64,000 nucleotides of DNA from an uncultured Flavobacteriaceae bacterium. Its GTDB lineage: Bacteria; Bacteroidota; Bacteroidia; Flavobacteriales; Flavobacteriaceae. The stretch lies in the NCBI GenBank assembly GCA_947489085.1, contig CANLCJ010000004.1, forward strand, positions 62,001 to 126,000. The letters are read 5' to 3'. The notes beneath the pieces are model-generated. The model saw only the letters and a list, made by a program, of their open reading frames with translations. It did no database searches and was not told the origin of the DNA. Within the stretch, counting starts at the first letter, position 1, and every line of letters starts with the position of its first letter. Positions 26,170 to 35,450 of the stretch are shown here, one piece after another. The translations under genes and the position numbers were made by a program.

Positions 26170-26486
26170 TGGAAACCCCTAATCTTAATTACGTAAATCA
26201 ACTGGCTGGAGGAGATACTACTTTCAAAAACAAGCTAATAGAAGTTATAAAAACAGAGTTCCCTTTAGAAAAAGCACAGTATTTAGAAAGCTTTAAAGCA
26301 AAAAATCATAAATTAAGCGCGGAAAATGTACACAAACTTAAACATAAAATTAGTATTTTAGGGCTTGAAAAGAGTTATAAGATAGCTGAAATATTCGAGG
26401 ACAACCTAAAAGAAGGCAGTACTAGAGATTACGAAAAATTCGATACGATCCTTGAAACCATAACACGCTATCTAAAAACGTTATAA
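26169..26486 (+). CDS. Hpt phosphotransfer protein
   Basis: 105 residues, all-helical. VHKLKHKISILGL is the Hpt signature, with phospho-acceptor H55; the usual Gly after LK is His here. Its ATG overlaps the kinase stop by one base. Because neither kinase carries a receiver or Hpt domain, this protein is the natural hub that would collect phosphate through the single receiver and pass it to the LytTR regulator. In other bacteria H-NOX and NosP kinases also converge on Hpt proteins (LuxU, HptB). Confidence 0.88.
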   Translation: METPNLNYVNQLAGGDTTFKNKLIEVIKTEFPLEKAQYLESFKAKNHKLSAENVHKLKHKISILGLEKSYKIAEIFEDNLKEGSTRDYEKFDTILETITRYLKTL

Positions 26487-26495
26487 CATCATTTT

Positions 26496-27206
26496 ATGAA
26501 CTGTATAATTATAGACGATGAGGCTACGGCTAGAACTATTATTACACAATTGTGTACTCAAATACCCAATATAACCTTAAAAGAAGAATTTTCTAATGCG
26601 ATTGAAGCCATAAAATACCTCAATCAAAACGATATAGATCTTATTTTTTTAGACATTCTAATGCCCGATTTTACAGGTTTCGATTTTATACAAACCCTAA
26701 AAAATCCGCCTAAAATTATTTTAACCACGTCCGATTCTAAGTTTGCCATAGAAGCCTTCGAATACAATTGTATTATAGACTATCTTGTAAAACCAATTAC
26801 ACTACCCCGTCTTGAAAAAGCTGTGCAAAAGGTAACAGCTATAACTGCAAGCTCTAAAGAAACAAGCGTAAAAGAAACGCAAGACGTAAAATCTGATAAT
26901 CACCTTTACATAAATATAGACAGGCGTTTAATAAAAATAGATATTCCCAGTATTTATTTAGTAGAAGCCAAGGGAGATTACATACAGTTAAAAACAGAAA
27001 CAAAAAATTACACCGTACACTCCACGCTAAAAAAAATAGAAGAAAAATTACCCGACGATTTATTCTTAAAAATCCACAGATCGTACGTTATAAACATCAA
27101 AAAAATTGTAGATATAGAAGACAATAGTGTACTCATTAAAAAAGATGTTATTCCCGTAAGCCGTTCTAACAGACCAGAGTTAATGAAACGCTTAAATTTG
27201 CTCTAG
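26496..27206 (+). CDS. LytTR-type response regulator
   Basis: 236 residues. Receiver with D53 (FLDILMPDFTGFDF) and Lys in YLVKPITL, then a linker and a LytTR DNA-binding domain from about residue 130 (VEAKGDYIQL, FLKIHRSYVINIKKI, IPVSRSNRPEL). It is the output of the operon, nine bases after the Hpt gene. LytTR regulators commonly control surface polysaccharides and extracellular products, which fits the neighbouring exopolysaccharide locus. Target sites cannot be assigned here. Confidence 0.9.
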   Translation: MNCIIIDDEATARTIITQLCTQIPNITLKEEFSNAIEAIKYLNQNDIDLIFLDILMPDFTGFDFIQTLKNPPKIILTTSDSKFAIEAFEYNCIIDYLVKPITLPRLEKAVQKVTAITASSKETSVKETQDVKSDNHLYINIDRRLIKIDIPSIYLVEAKGDYIQLKTETKNYTVHSTLKKIEEKLPDDLFLKIHRSYVINIKKIVDIEDNSVLIKKDVIPVSRSNRPELMKRLNLL

Positions 27207-27393
27207 ACAGAAATAGACAAGATTCATTTCTACTTTCACCTATATTAGTGTTGCACCTAAACACCAATTTTCATGAGTATCTAAGTAATAGCTATAGCCC
27301 AACAAACAAGCAAACTAAAAATGGTACGATTCAATTATCATGCATTCATACAAATTTTACGTTTCAGAAGTCCAAAATGTTATCTATAAGGTA

Positions 27394-28929
27394 CTACCCC
27401 AACCACCCTTCACGATCCAAGCTTCTATATTGAATAGCCTCGCTTATATGTTCCCCTTTAACAGTTTCAGCACCTTCCAAATCGGCTATAGTTCTCGATA
27501 CCTTTAAAATACGATCGTAGGCACGTGCAGACAAATTCAACCGTTCCATAGCGGTTTTTAGTAACGTTTTGGAAGCATCATCTAAAACGCAAAATTTACG
27601 AATCTGCTTAGTATTCATTTGGGCATTGTAATGTACCACATCAGAATCTGCAAAACGTTGGGTTTGCAACTCCCGTGCTTTAGTAACACGTTTTCTAATA
27701 GCTACCGAAGTTTCTCCTTTTCTATCGTCCGACAATTTATCGAAAGGCACAGGCGTCACTTCTATATGAATATCGATTCGATCCAATAAAGGGCCTGAAA
27801 TTTTACCTAAATAACGCTGCATTTCGGCTGGGCTGGACGTTACTGGCGCATTAGGATCGTTAAAATACCCCCCGGGACTAGGGTTCATACTGGCTACTAA
27901 CATAAATGACGATGGATAGGTTACGGTAAATTTTGCTCTCGAAATGGTTACTTCTCGATCTTCTAACGGTTGTCGCATCACTTCTAAAACTTCGCGCTTA
28001 AACTCGGGCAATTCATCTAAAAACAACACACCGTTATGTGATAAGGATATTTCACCAGGTTGGGGGTAGCTCCCTCCTCCTACTAGAGCGACGTTAGATA
28101 TGGTGTGGTGCGGACTCCGAAAAGGCCGTTGTGCCATAAGCCCTGTATCCTTTACACGACCTACAACAGAGTGTATTTTTGTAGTCTCCAAAGCTTCATG
28201 TAAGGTCATAGGCGGTAAAATGCTAGGTAAACGTTTGGCTAACATGGTTTTCCCTGCACCTGGTGGTCCAATAAGAATAATGTTGTGTCCACCTGCAGCA
28301 GCGATTTCCATACAGCGCTTTATGCCTTCCTGTCCTTTTACATCAGCAAAATCGAATTCAGGATAGTTTAAGTTTTTTTCAAACTCTTTTCGTGTATCTA
28401 TTATGGTTTGTTCTAAAGTTTCACCTTTGTCAAAATAATTGATAACCTGTTTTATATTATCAACACCATACACTTCTAAATCGTTTACTATGGCGGCTTC
28501 TTTTGCATTTTGAGATGGTAAAATAAAGCCTTTAAACCCCTCTGCTCTGGCTTTAACGGCTATAGGCAATGCGCCTTTTATGGGTTGTAGACTCCCATCT
28601 AAAGACAATTCGCCCATTATTAAATAGCGTTCTAAGTTTTCGGCTTGTATTTGTTTAGACGCTGCAAGAATACCAATGGCTAAACTCAAATCGTAAGCAC
28701 TGCCTTCCTTTCGCAAATCGGCTGGTGCCATATTTATAGTAATCTTCTTTCCTGGTATTTTGTAGCCATTATTTTGTAACGCAGCAGCAATACGGTAATT
28801 ACTTTCCTTTATAGCATTATCGGGTAAACCTACCAAATGGTAACCAATACCCTTATCGACATTAACCTCTACTGTTATTGTAGTGGCTTCCACACCAAAG
28901 ACGGCAGAACCGTAAATTTTTACAAGCAT
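27394..28929 (-). CDS. yifB: YifB/ComM-family Mg-chelatase-like ATPase
   Basis: 511 residues, standard family size. N-terminal Lon-protease-like S5 fold domain (KGIGYHLVGLPD), central AAA+ with Walker A GPPGAGKTM and Walker B LFLDELPEF, sensor region ASMNPSPGG, and C-terminal Mg_chelatase_C (LSARAYDRILKVSRTIADLEG). ComM is a hexameric helicase that promotes branch migration during integration of transformed DNA. It is a single gene, convergent with the LytTR operon. Confidence 0.93.
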   Translation of the reverse strand: MLVKIYGSAVFGVEATTITVEVNVDKGIGYHLVGLPDNAIKESNYRIAAALQNNGYKIPGKKITINMAPADLRKEGSAYDLSLAIGILAASKQIQAENLERYLIMGELSLDGSLQPIKGALPIAVKARAEGFKGFILPSQNAKEAAIVNDLEVYGVDNIKQVINYFDKGETLEQTIIDTRKEFEKNLNYPEFDFADVKGQEGIKRCMEIAAAGGHNIILIGPPGAGKTMLAKRLPSILPPMTLHEALETTKIHSVVGRVKDTGLMAQRPFRSPHHTISNVALVGGGSYPQPGEISLSHNGVLFLDELPEFKREVLEVMRQPLEDREVTISRAKFTVTYPSSFMLVASMNPSPGGYFNDPNAPVTSSPAEMQRYLGKISGPLLDRIDIHIEVTPVPFDKLSDDRKGETSVAIRKRVTKARELQTQRFADSDVVHYNAQMNTKQIRKFCVLDDASKTLLKTAMERLNLSARAYDRILKVSRTIADLEGAETVKGEHISEAIQYRSLDREGWLG

Positions 28930-29260
28930 TACGTTTAGTTTAGCGACTAAATGTAATAAAATGGTAAAACATAAAAAATTTCTTAATTAAATTTTATTTT
29001 AAAAACACATTTAGTTGCTTTTTACTACTTAAAAATAAATTTTCAAACAATTTCTTTACATCTTATTTTGACTTACTAATTATTTTCAGCCTCTTATTTG
29101 AACGATCTAATTTGGTAATTATCTGTGAAAATAATGTAAATTTCATCCTGAGAATGGTTTGGTTTTTGTGCAACTCAAATCTAACGATTTGAGAAAAACA
29201 CCATTCTCTTTTTAAAACGTTTAGGACGCTATTGATACAAAACAATTAATTTTTAATTCT
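28930..29260. other. 331-base AT-rich intergenic region
   Basis: Lies between the yifB start and the lipoprotein gene at 29261. It must hold the promoters of both. It contains the large hairpin listed separately. The 60-residue minus-strand frame at 29063 has no support as a gene. Confidence 0.5.
29150..29208. repeat. Large bulged hairpin
   Basis: Three nested stems: GAGAATGGT/ACCATTCTC, GTTTTT/AAAAAC and CTCAAAT/ATTTGAG around the loop CTAACG. The right arm is continuous for 22 bases; the left arm has bulges of 3 and 6. Five T follow at 29209-29213, so it could terminate a plus-strand transcript, but no gene precedes it on that strand. A repeat-family palindrome or mini-element is the alternative. 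Confidence 0.55.
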
Positions 29261-29857
29261 ATGAAAAAGAATATGTATGTGTTTTTGCTATGTAGTATTA
29301 TCGTTTTTGTATTCATTTCTTGTTCAAGCAGTAATTTTCAATTTAAGACAGAGAGAAATATTTCTAGAGAAATTTACGATTATAATAAAGCATTTAATTT
29401 TATAAAACAGGATTCAGTCTTTATAAAAGATATAAAAAAATACTTTCCTGATTTGAATGATTGTAAAACGTTAGAGTTTTTTCAAAGCGAATTAATAGAA
29501 CCAATAACGCTAAGTTTTTTTGACAAAAAAATTTTAACAAAAACTAAATATTTTGAAAACTATAAAGATTTAGACATTTTGAGCTTTAAGAAAATTAAAG
29601 CAGAATACGATTTGAAATCTAAATTTACTCCATATCTGATAAATTTAAAAACTAGTAATATCAATCTAAAAGAAAGTTGTCTTATTAAACTTTCTTTTTC
29701 TAAAAGAAAAAACAATATACAGGTGATTAAATATTCAATACACGATGTAAATATTGACCCAAGGATAAACTATAAGCCTCGAGAAGGGTTTTATTTGTTT
29801 GAATATGATAGAAAAGGAAATATTCTGCAAAATTTTTACGTTTTAAAGAGTAGTTAA
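29261..29857 (+). CDS. Lipoprotein of unknown function
   Basis: 198 residues. Signal sequence with lipobox VFISC, then a Ser-rich linker. The mature part has alternating hydrophilic helices and strands and a C-terminal EYDRKGNILQNFYVLK, a pattern seen in small flavobacterial lipoproteins. No known domain is recognised. It is AT-rich and Lys-rich compared with neighbours, which could mean recent acquisition. It is monocistronic, convergent with the PAP2 gene. Confidence 0.6.
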   Translation: MKKNMYVFLLCSIIVFVFISCSSSNFQFKTERNISREIYDYNKAFNFIKQDSVFIKDIKKYFPDLNDCKTLEFFQSELIEPITLSFFDKKILTKTKYFENYKDLDILSFKKIKAEYDLKSKFTPYLINLKTSNINLKESCLIKLSFSKRKNNIQVIKYSIHDVNIDPRINYKPREGFYLFEYDRKGNILQNFYVLKSS

Positions 29858-29915
29858 ATCTGCACCAGAAAATAATTACGAATTGGCATGGTAAAATATT
29901 CGACATCTTAATCAT

Positions 29916-30737
29916 CTAAAAACGATATTTTAAAGACAGACCTTGATAGGATTCTCCAAAATAGTCGAACCCGTTTACTGGAGTTAGAGATAAAGATTTG
30001 TTCTTTTTTTTGTGCAATTCTGGTACAAAGTAACCTATACTAGCACCAATAGCATATCCTAACATAACATCTGTTAAAAAATGCTGCCCTGCCTCTATTC
30101 TTAATGCTCCCACTACAGCTGGTAGTGCAATTGCACCTGCCCAAATATAAGGTATACCTGGAGAGTTAGGATTAAAATCTTGGTACACCTTTGCCACAAA
30201 AAATGTAGCTGTGGCTGTAACCGAGGTATGTCCTGAAAAGAAAGAGCGTTGCCCGCTTGCATTAAGACGCCTTCTTAAACTTTCGTTTTCATCGTAAACG
30301 TAAGGCCTACTTTTATCTACCAAACCAGCTGTTAAAGTATAAAGCGCTCCTGTGGTAGCCATACTTTCTAAAAATAATCCAAATATTTGGCCGCCATTAT
30401 CGTTAACTTCATCTTCAAAAAATAAGGCTAACGGTGCTGCAAACGACAAATAAAAGGGAATGTCGCTAATATCGCTTGCTGTTTGAGAAGATTTCCCTGC
30501 TGCCCACCTGTCTATTGCATTTATGTTGTCTCTGCCTGCTACGACTGTTTGCAATTCGCTTTCTGTAAGTCCGTCTTTATTAACAATAAAATAAAACCCC
30601 AATGCATTTCCAGCTAGGGCTGTTGCGGTCCATATTCCATCTCGTTTCCACTTCCATTCGTATGGAGATGTTTCATTTTGAGCATTACTAATGTTTAAAG
30701 AAAATAGAAATAGTATCAAAAATTTAAAGGTCTTCAT
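29916..30737 (-). CDS. PAP2-family membrane phosphatase
   Basis: 273 residues with an N-terminal signal sequence (FKFLILFLFSLNISNAQ) and four to five hydrophobic segments. All three motifs of the type 2 phosphatidic acid phosphatase family are present: the K-x6-RP type motif (KSRPYVYDE region), SFFSGHTS and RIEAGQHFLTD (R-x5-H-x3-D). It probably dephosphorylates a lipid phosphate such as undecaprenyl pyrophosphate or a lipid A or phosphatidyl phosphate on the periplasmic side. The substrate cannot be told. Confidence 0.88.
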   Translation of the reverse strand: MKTFKFLILFLFSLNISNAQNETSPYEWKWKRDGIWTATALAGNALGFYFIVNKDGLTESELQTVVAGRDNINAIDRWAAGKSSQTASDISDIPFYLSFAAPLALFFEDEVNDNGGQIFGLFLESMATTGALYTLTAGLVDKSRPYVYDENESLRRRLNASGQRSFFSGHTSVTATATFFVAKVYQDFNPNSPGIPYIWAGAIALPAVVGALRIEAGQHFLTDVMLGYAIGASIGYFVPELHKKKNKSLSLTPVNGFDYFGESYQGLSLKYRF

Positions 30738-30987
30738 GTATTTTTTGTTTTAAAATTAGAAATAGACCTGATTTTCATTTTGTGCATATCATTTGAATTT
30801 TAATTCGAATAATTTCACATTCTATTTTTATAATTTCTTTAAGAATTTTCGAGAATTTAGAGAATTAAAAACTCTATTTATGTAGTTAAATCTTTTGTAA
30901 TTAACCCTTTAATTGCAAATGGTATTAGAATAAACTTTACATTTATCTCTATTCAAGTTAAAAGATACATTCAAACGATATTATATC

Positions 30988-30995
30988 TATTTTTG
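30988..30995 (+). promoter_or_regulatory. -7 element of the Omp85-type gene
   Basis: TATTTTTG fits the Bacteroidota -7 consensus TAnnTTTG and lies 20 bases before the ATG at 31015. No exact TTG is at the ideal -33 distance. Confidence 0.4.
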
Positions 30996-31014
30996 CTGAA
31001 ATTTTCATCAAATA

Positions 31015-32184
31015 ATGAATCCATTGAAAACAAACAGAAAATCGTTACTAATAAGTGTGCTCCTCTTTAGTTTTTTGTATGCACCCGTTAACGCACAAAA
31101 TCTAGAACATCTTAAAGATTTTTTTACATTTTACCCTAATAAAAAAGCTGTTGAAAAAGATTCAACACGTTACTTGCAAAAATTTATAGCAGCACCTGTA
31201 GTTAGCTTTTCTCCTGAAACAAATTTTGCCTTTGGTACTGGTGCTAAATTCTTATTTAAATTTACAGGTAGTGGTGAAGAAACTCGTGTCTCTAACATGC
31301 CAATGACTATACAATATACTTTGAACAACCAATTTTTTGTGTTTTCTGGTTTCGAAATTTTCACCAATCAAGAAAAATGGGTTATAGAAGGTAATCTCTT
31401 ACTTCAAAATTACCCAAGATTATTTTATGGATTTGGAAGAAACACAGAAGAAGAGGCTGAAGAAGTTTATGAAAACAATCAATTTTTGTTTGAACCTATT
31501 TTCTTAAAGCAAACGCCTGTACGTTATTTATTTTTTGGTGCTGGGGTGCGTTATAACAGAATTTCTAAAACTGGTTTTGAAGAGGGCGGCTTAATCGACC
31601 AACTTAGACCAAATGGTTTTGATGGCTCAACATCTGTTGGTGCAGAAGTCGCCTTGCTTTACGACAGTAGAAACAACGTTTTAAATGCACAAAGGGGTTG
31701 GTACTTAGAATTTACTCATGGGAAATACGATAAGGTATTGGGAGGAACTAACATTTTTAACTTAACCCGTTTCGATTTAAGACATTTTAAAGAGCTTAAA
31801 AACAAATCCAAGGACATATTAGCATTTCAATTTGTTGGTAGAGCTACAAGAGGTAATATTCCTTTTTCTGAATTTGCTTTTTTTGGAAGCAGTGAAATTA
31901 TGAGAGGTTACAGAGAAGGACGTTTTGTAGATCGCGATTTGTTGGCTTCTCAAATAGAATACCGCAAACATTTTGGCGAATCCAAATTTGGAGCTGTTGC
32001 TTTTTTAGGTACTGGAAGTGTATACAATAACTTAGCCGATTTTCAATTTGGTTCCTTAAAGCCAAATTATGGTGCTGGATTACGTTTTAAATTGGATAAG
32101 GAAGAAAACCTTAACATTCGATTCGATTGGGGCGTAGGTAGAGGTACAAATGAGTTTTATTTGAGTATAGCTGAAGCCTTTTAA
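31015..32184 (+). CDS. Omp85/BamA-type outer-membrane barrel without POTRA domains
   Basis: 389 residues with signal peptide (LISVLLFSFLYAPVNAQ). After a short N-terminal segment, the protein is beta-barrel: VSFSPETNFAFGTGAKF, ALLYDSRNNVLNAQRGWYLEF and the conserved EIMRGYREG, equivalent to the lid-locking VRGF/Y motif of the Omp85 superfamily, ending in YLSIAEAF with a terminal Phe. No POTRA domain fits into the N-terminus, so it is not BamA itself. It matches the shorter surface antigen D15 family proteins. The passenger or function is unknown. Confidence 0.8.
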   Translation: MNPLKTNRKSLLISVLLFSFLYAPVNAQNLEHLKDFFTFYPNKKAVEKDSTRYLQKFIAAPVVSFSPETNFAFGTGAKFLFKFTGSGEETRVSNMPMTIQYTLNNQFFVFSGFEIFTNQEKWVIEGNLLLQNYPRLFYGFGRNTEEEAEEVYENNQFLFEPIFLKQTPVRYLFFGAGVRYNRISKTGFEEGGLIDQLRPNGFDGSTSVGAEVALLYDSRNNVLNAQRGWYLEFTHGKYDKVLGGTNIFNLTRFDLRHFKELKNKSKDILAFQFVGRATRGNIPFSEFAFFGSSEIMRGYREGRFVDRDLLASQIEYRKHFGESKFGAVAFLGTGSVYNNLADFQFGSLKPNYGAGLRFKLDKEENLNIRFDWGVGRGTNEFYLSIAEAF

Positions 32185-32219
32185 CCCCCGAGTAACTAAC
32201 TTTATTGAACATAAATTAC

Positions 32220-32250
32220 ACAAAAAGCCCTCTAATAGAGGGCTTTTTGT
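32220..32250. terminator. Bidirectional rho-independent terminator
   Basis: Perfect 14-bp stem ACAAAAAGCCCTCT/AGAGGGCTTTTTGT with a 3-base loop. It lies between the convergent barrel gene and the transketolase pair and serves both strands. Confidence 0.92.
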
Positions 32251-32288
32251 ATTGTAAAAATATTTTAACTAAAAGATAAATAGGCTTA

Positions 32289-33242
32289 CTATTTTCTTGC
32301 GATGGCTTTCTTCGCTTTTTCTACTATGATAGCACTATTTAAACCATATTTTTCCATCAACTGTGCAGGCGTACCAGATTCTCCAAAAGTATCGTTGGTT
32401 CCTACAAATTCTTGTGGTGTTGGTAATTTTGTAGCTAGTACTCGCGCTACACTTTCTCCTAAGCCACCTAAGATGTTATGTTCTTCTGCAGTTACAATAC
32501 ATCCTGTTTTAGATACCGACGTTAATATAGCATCATCATCTAAAGGCTTAATTGTATGTATGTTTATTACTTCTGCAGATATACCTGCAGCATGTAACAC
32601 TTTAGATGCTTCTAAAGCTTCCCAAACCAAATGTCCCGTAGCAACTATAGTTACATCGTTACCCTCTGTTAATTGTATCGCTTTCCCTATTTCAAACTTT
32701 TGATTTTCTGGCGTAAAAATTGGCACAGATGGTCTACCAAAACGCAAATAAACAGGACCTTCGTACTCTGCTATAGCTATAGTAGCCGCTTTAGTTTGGT
32801 TGTAATCACATGGGTTAATTACTACCATGCCAGGTAGCATTTTCATTAAACCTATATCTTCTAATATTTGGTGTGTTGCACCATCTTCACCAAGGGTTAA
32901 GCCTGCGTGAGAAGCACATATTTTAACATTCTTATCAGAATAAGCAATAGATTGACGAATTTGATCGTAAACACGTCCTGTAGCAAAATTTGCAAAAGTA
33001 CCTGTAAATGGAATTTTTCCACCTATAGTTAATCCTGCTGCAATACCCATCATATTTGCTTCGGCAATACCTATTTGAAAAAAGCGTTCTGGGTTTTCTT
33101 TAATAAAATCGTTCATCTTTAACGAACCTATTAAATCTGCACAAAGAGCAACAACATTAGGGTTAGTTCTACCTAGTTCGGTTAAACCAGCTCCAAAACC
33201 ACTTCTTGTATCTTTCTTTTCTGTATATGTATAAGTTTTCAT
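32289..33242 (-). CDS. tkt: Transketolase, C-terminal subunit
   Basis: 317 residues covering the pyrimidine-binding domain ([27 protein letters not shown]-like segment, [22 protein letters not shown]) and the C-terminal transketolase domain ([30 protein letters not shown]). With the N-terminal subunit just upstream it makes a two-chain transketolase of the non-oxidative pentose phosphate pathway. The split arrangement is common in this phylum. The catalytic Glu lies in IGIAEAN. Confidence 0.93.
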   Translation of the reverse strand: MKTYTYTEKKDTRSGFGAGLTELGRTNPNVVALCADLIGSLKMNDFIKENPERFFQIGIAEANMMGIAAGLTIGGKIPFTGTFANFATGRVYDQIRQSIAYSDKNVKICASHAGLTLGEDGATHQILEDIGLMKMLPGMVVINPCDYNQTKAATIAIAEYEGPVYLRFGRPSVPIFTPENQKFEIGKAIQLTEGNDVTIVATGHLVWEALEASKVLHAAGISAEVINIHTIKPLDDDAILTSVSKTGCIVTAEEHNILGGLGESVARVLATKLPTPQEFVGTNDTFGESGTPAQLMEKYGLNSAIIVEKAKKAIARK

Positions 33243-33266
33243 TTTTATTGTAATAAATGTAAGTGG

Positions 33267-34112
33267 TTAATAATCTCCTAAAGTTTCTGGATTCTGCGCT
33301 AAACCTGCTTCTAATTGCTCGTCGTTTGGTGCTTTACCATGCCATGCGTGTGTATGCATCATGAAATCTACACCGTTACCCATTATCGTTTTAAGTAACA
33401 CACATACTGGTTTCCCTTTTCCTGTTTCGGCTTTAGCTTTTGCCATACCGTCTAAAATAGCTTCCAAATCGTTTCCAGCCTCTATTTCTAAAACAGTCCA
33501 CCCAAATGCTTCAAATTTACCTTTTATGCTTCCCATTGGTAAAACATCATCGGTAGAACCATCTATTTGCTGTCCATTTAAATCTACAGTAGCAATTAAA
33601 TTATCCACTTTTTTAGCAGAAGCATACATTATAGCTTCCCAGTTTTGACCTTCCTGTAACTCTCCATCACCGTGTAATGTATATACCAACTTATTATCGC
33701 CATTTAGTTTCTTAGCTTGCGCTGCTCCTAAGGCTACAGACATACCTTGACCCAAAGATCCCGATGCAATTCTAATGCCTGGTAAGCCTTCGTGAGTTGT
33801 TGGATGCCCCTGTAAACGAGAATCTATCAATCTAAATGTATTAAGTTCCTCTACTGGAAAATAACCAGCTCTTGCCAAAACACTGTAAAATACAGGAGAG
33901 ATATGCCCATTCGACAAAAAGAACAAATCTTCATCTGCTCCATCCATATCAAATGTTTCTTTTCTATCCATAATTTCGTTGTATAATGCAACGAAAAATT
34001 CAGCACACCCTAAAGATCCACCTGGATGACCAGAATTTACCTTGTGTACTTGTCTTAAGATATCTCTTCGTACTTGTGTACAAATATCTTCTAAGTGTTT
34101 AATTTTTGACAT
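33267..34112 (-). CDS. tkt: Transketolase, N-terminal (ThDP-binding) subunit
   Basis: 281 residues. Contains the pyrophosphate-binding region VNSGHPGGSLG, HGDGELQEGQNWEA with the GDG...N thiamine diphosphate motif, and HTHAWHGKAP. It precedes the C-terminal subunit gene by 24 bases on the same strand, so both are made from one mRNA. This subunit supplies the ThDP diphosphate and Mg site and the C-terminal subunit the aminopyrimidine site. Confidence 0.93.
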   Translation of the reverse strand: MSKIKHLEDICTQVRRDILRQVHKVNSGHPGGSLGCAEFFVALYNEIMDRKETFDMDGADEDLFFLSNGHISPVFYSVLARAGYFPVEELNTFRLIDSRLQGHPTTHEGLPGIRIASGSLGQGMSVALGAAQAKKLNGDNKLVYTLHGDGELQEGQNWEAIMYASAKKVDNLIATVDLNGQQIDGSTDDVLPMGSIKGKFEAFGWTVLEIEAGNDLEAILDGMAKAKAETGKGKPVCVLLKTIMGNGVDFMMHTHAWHGKAPNDEQLEAGLAQNPETLGDY

Positions 34113-34264
34113 GTTAAAATATATTTTTTGCGCGACAAAAATAGGCGATTAAGATAGTTTTACAAAAGATTACTAGAGTATTTTACGCAAACAACAAACT
34201 ACAGCGCTCTAAGGGTACTTTTTTTGATTTAAAATATGTAGGTTTGCTCATTGTTTACACAACT

Positions 34265-35395
34265 ATGATATTCGAATTACATAAAAAAGATAAAGAAAGT
34301 AAAGCTAGAGCAGGTACACTAACCACAGATCATGGGGTTATTGAAACACCTATATTTATGCCTGTAGGCACAGTAGCTACAGTTAAAGGTGTACACCAAC
34401 GTGAACTAAAAAATGATATTAACCCAGATATTATCTTGGGGAATACTTACCATTTGTACTTAAGGCCACAAACGCGCATTATAGAAAAAGCAGGAGGTTT
34501 ACATAAATTCATGAACTGGGATCGTAATATCTTAACAGATTCTGGAGGGTACCAAGTCTATTCTTTATCTGCAAACAGAAAGATTAAAGAAGAAGGGGTT
34601 AAATTTAAATCTCATATAGATGGCAGTTACCACACATTTACACCAGAAAATGTTATGGAAATACAGCGTACTATTGGTGCCGATATTATCATGGCATTCG
34701 ATGAATGCACCCCCTACCCTTGCGATTACAATTATGCTAAGCGGTCTATGCACATGACGCACCGTTGGTTAGACAGGTGTATTAATCACTTAGAAAAAAC
34801 ACCTCTAAAATACGATTACAATCAAGCCTTTTTTCCAATAGTACAAGGTAGTACTTATAAAGATTTAAGGCGGCAATCTGCTGAATACATAGCCAATTCT
34901 GGCGCTGTGGGTAATGCTATTGGAGGCCTATCTGTAGGAGAACCTGCTGAAGAAATGTATGCCATGACAGATGTGGTTTGCGAAATTCTACCAGAAGATA
35001 AGCCCCGATATTTAATGGGTGTGGGCACGCCTATAAATATTCTTGAAAATATTGCCTTAGGTGTTGATATGTTCGATTGTGTAATGCCCACACGTAACGC
35101 AAGAAATGGTATGCTGTTTACAGCTCATGGTAGTATAAACATAAAAAACAAAAAATGGGAAGATGATTTTTCTCCTATTGATGAAATGGGCATTACTTTT
35201 GTTGATACAGAATACAGTAAAGCCTATTTAAGACATTTATTTACTGTTAATGAACTATTAGGCAAGCAAATTGCCTCAATACATAATCTTGGCTTTTATT
35301 TATGGTTGGTAAGAGAAGCCAGAAAGCATATTTTAGCTGGAGATTTTACAAGTTGGAAAAATGTAATGGTAAAACAAATGGACAAACGGCTTTAA
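34265..35395 (+). CDS. tgt: tRNA-guanine transglycosylase
   Basis: 376 residues from the ATG at 34265; the listed TTG start at 34244 adds seven residues not seen in the family. It exchanges guanine at wobble position 34 for preQ1 in queuosine tRNAs. Seen: TDSGGYQVYSL, FDECTPYPCDY (substrate Asp), GGLSVGEP, MGVGTP, VDMFDCVMPTRNARNG (nucleophile Asp). The usual zinc site CxCxxC is replaced by EMGITFVDTEYS, with no cysteine after DMFDC, while the histidine of ASIHNLGFY remains. The enzyme may lack structural zinc, as may be general in the clade. It is divergent from the transketolase genes. Confidence 0.93.
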   Translation: MIFELHKKDKESKARAGTLTTDHGVIETPIFMPVGTVATVKGVHQRELKNDINPDIILGNTYHLYLRPQTRIIEKAGGLHKFMNWDRNILTDSGGYQVYSLSANRKIKEEGVKFKSHIDGSYHTFTPENVMEIQRTIGADIIMAFDECTPYPCDYNYAKRSMHMTHRWLDRCINHLEKTPLKYDYNQAFFPIVQGSTYKDLRRQSAEYIANSGAVGNAIGGLSVGEPAEEMYAMTDVVCEILPEDKPRYLMGVGTPINILENIALGVDMFDCVMPTRNARNGMLFTAHGSINIKNKKWEDDFSPIDEMGITFVDTEYSKAYLRHLFTVNELLGKQIASIHNLGFYLWLVREARKHILAGDFTSWKNVMVKQMDKRL

Positions 35396-35450
35396 TTAAG
35401 CTTAAAAGAACACATTAAATACTCGCACTTAAATCGTAAGTTTAGGGCAT

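Noticed and set aside
27248-27433. 61-residue plus ORF after the LytTR gene
   Set aside because: It overlaps the 3' end of yifB, starts at TTG and shows no coding pattern.
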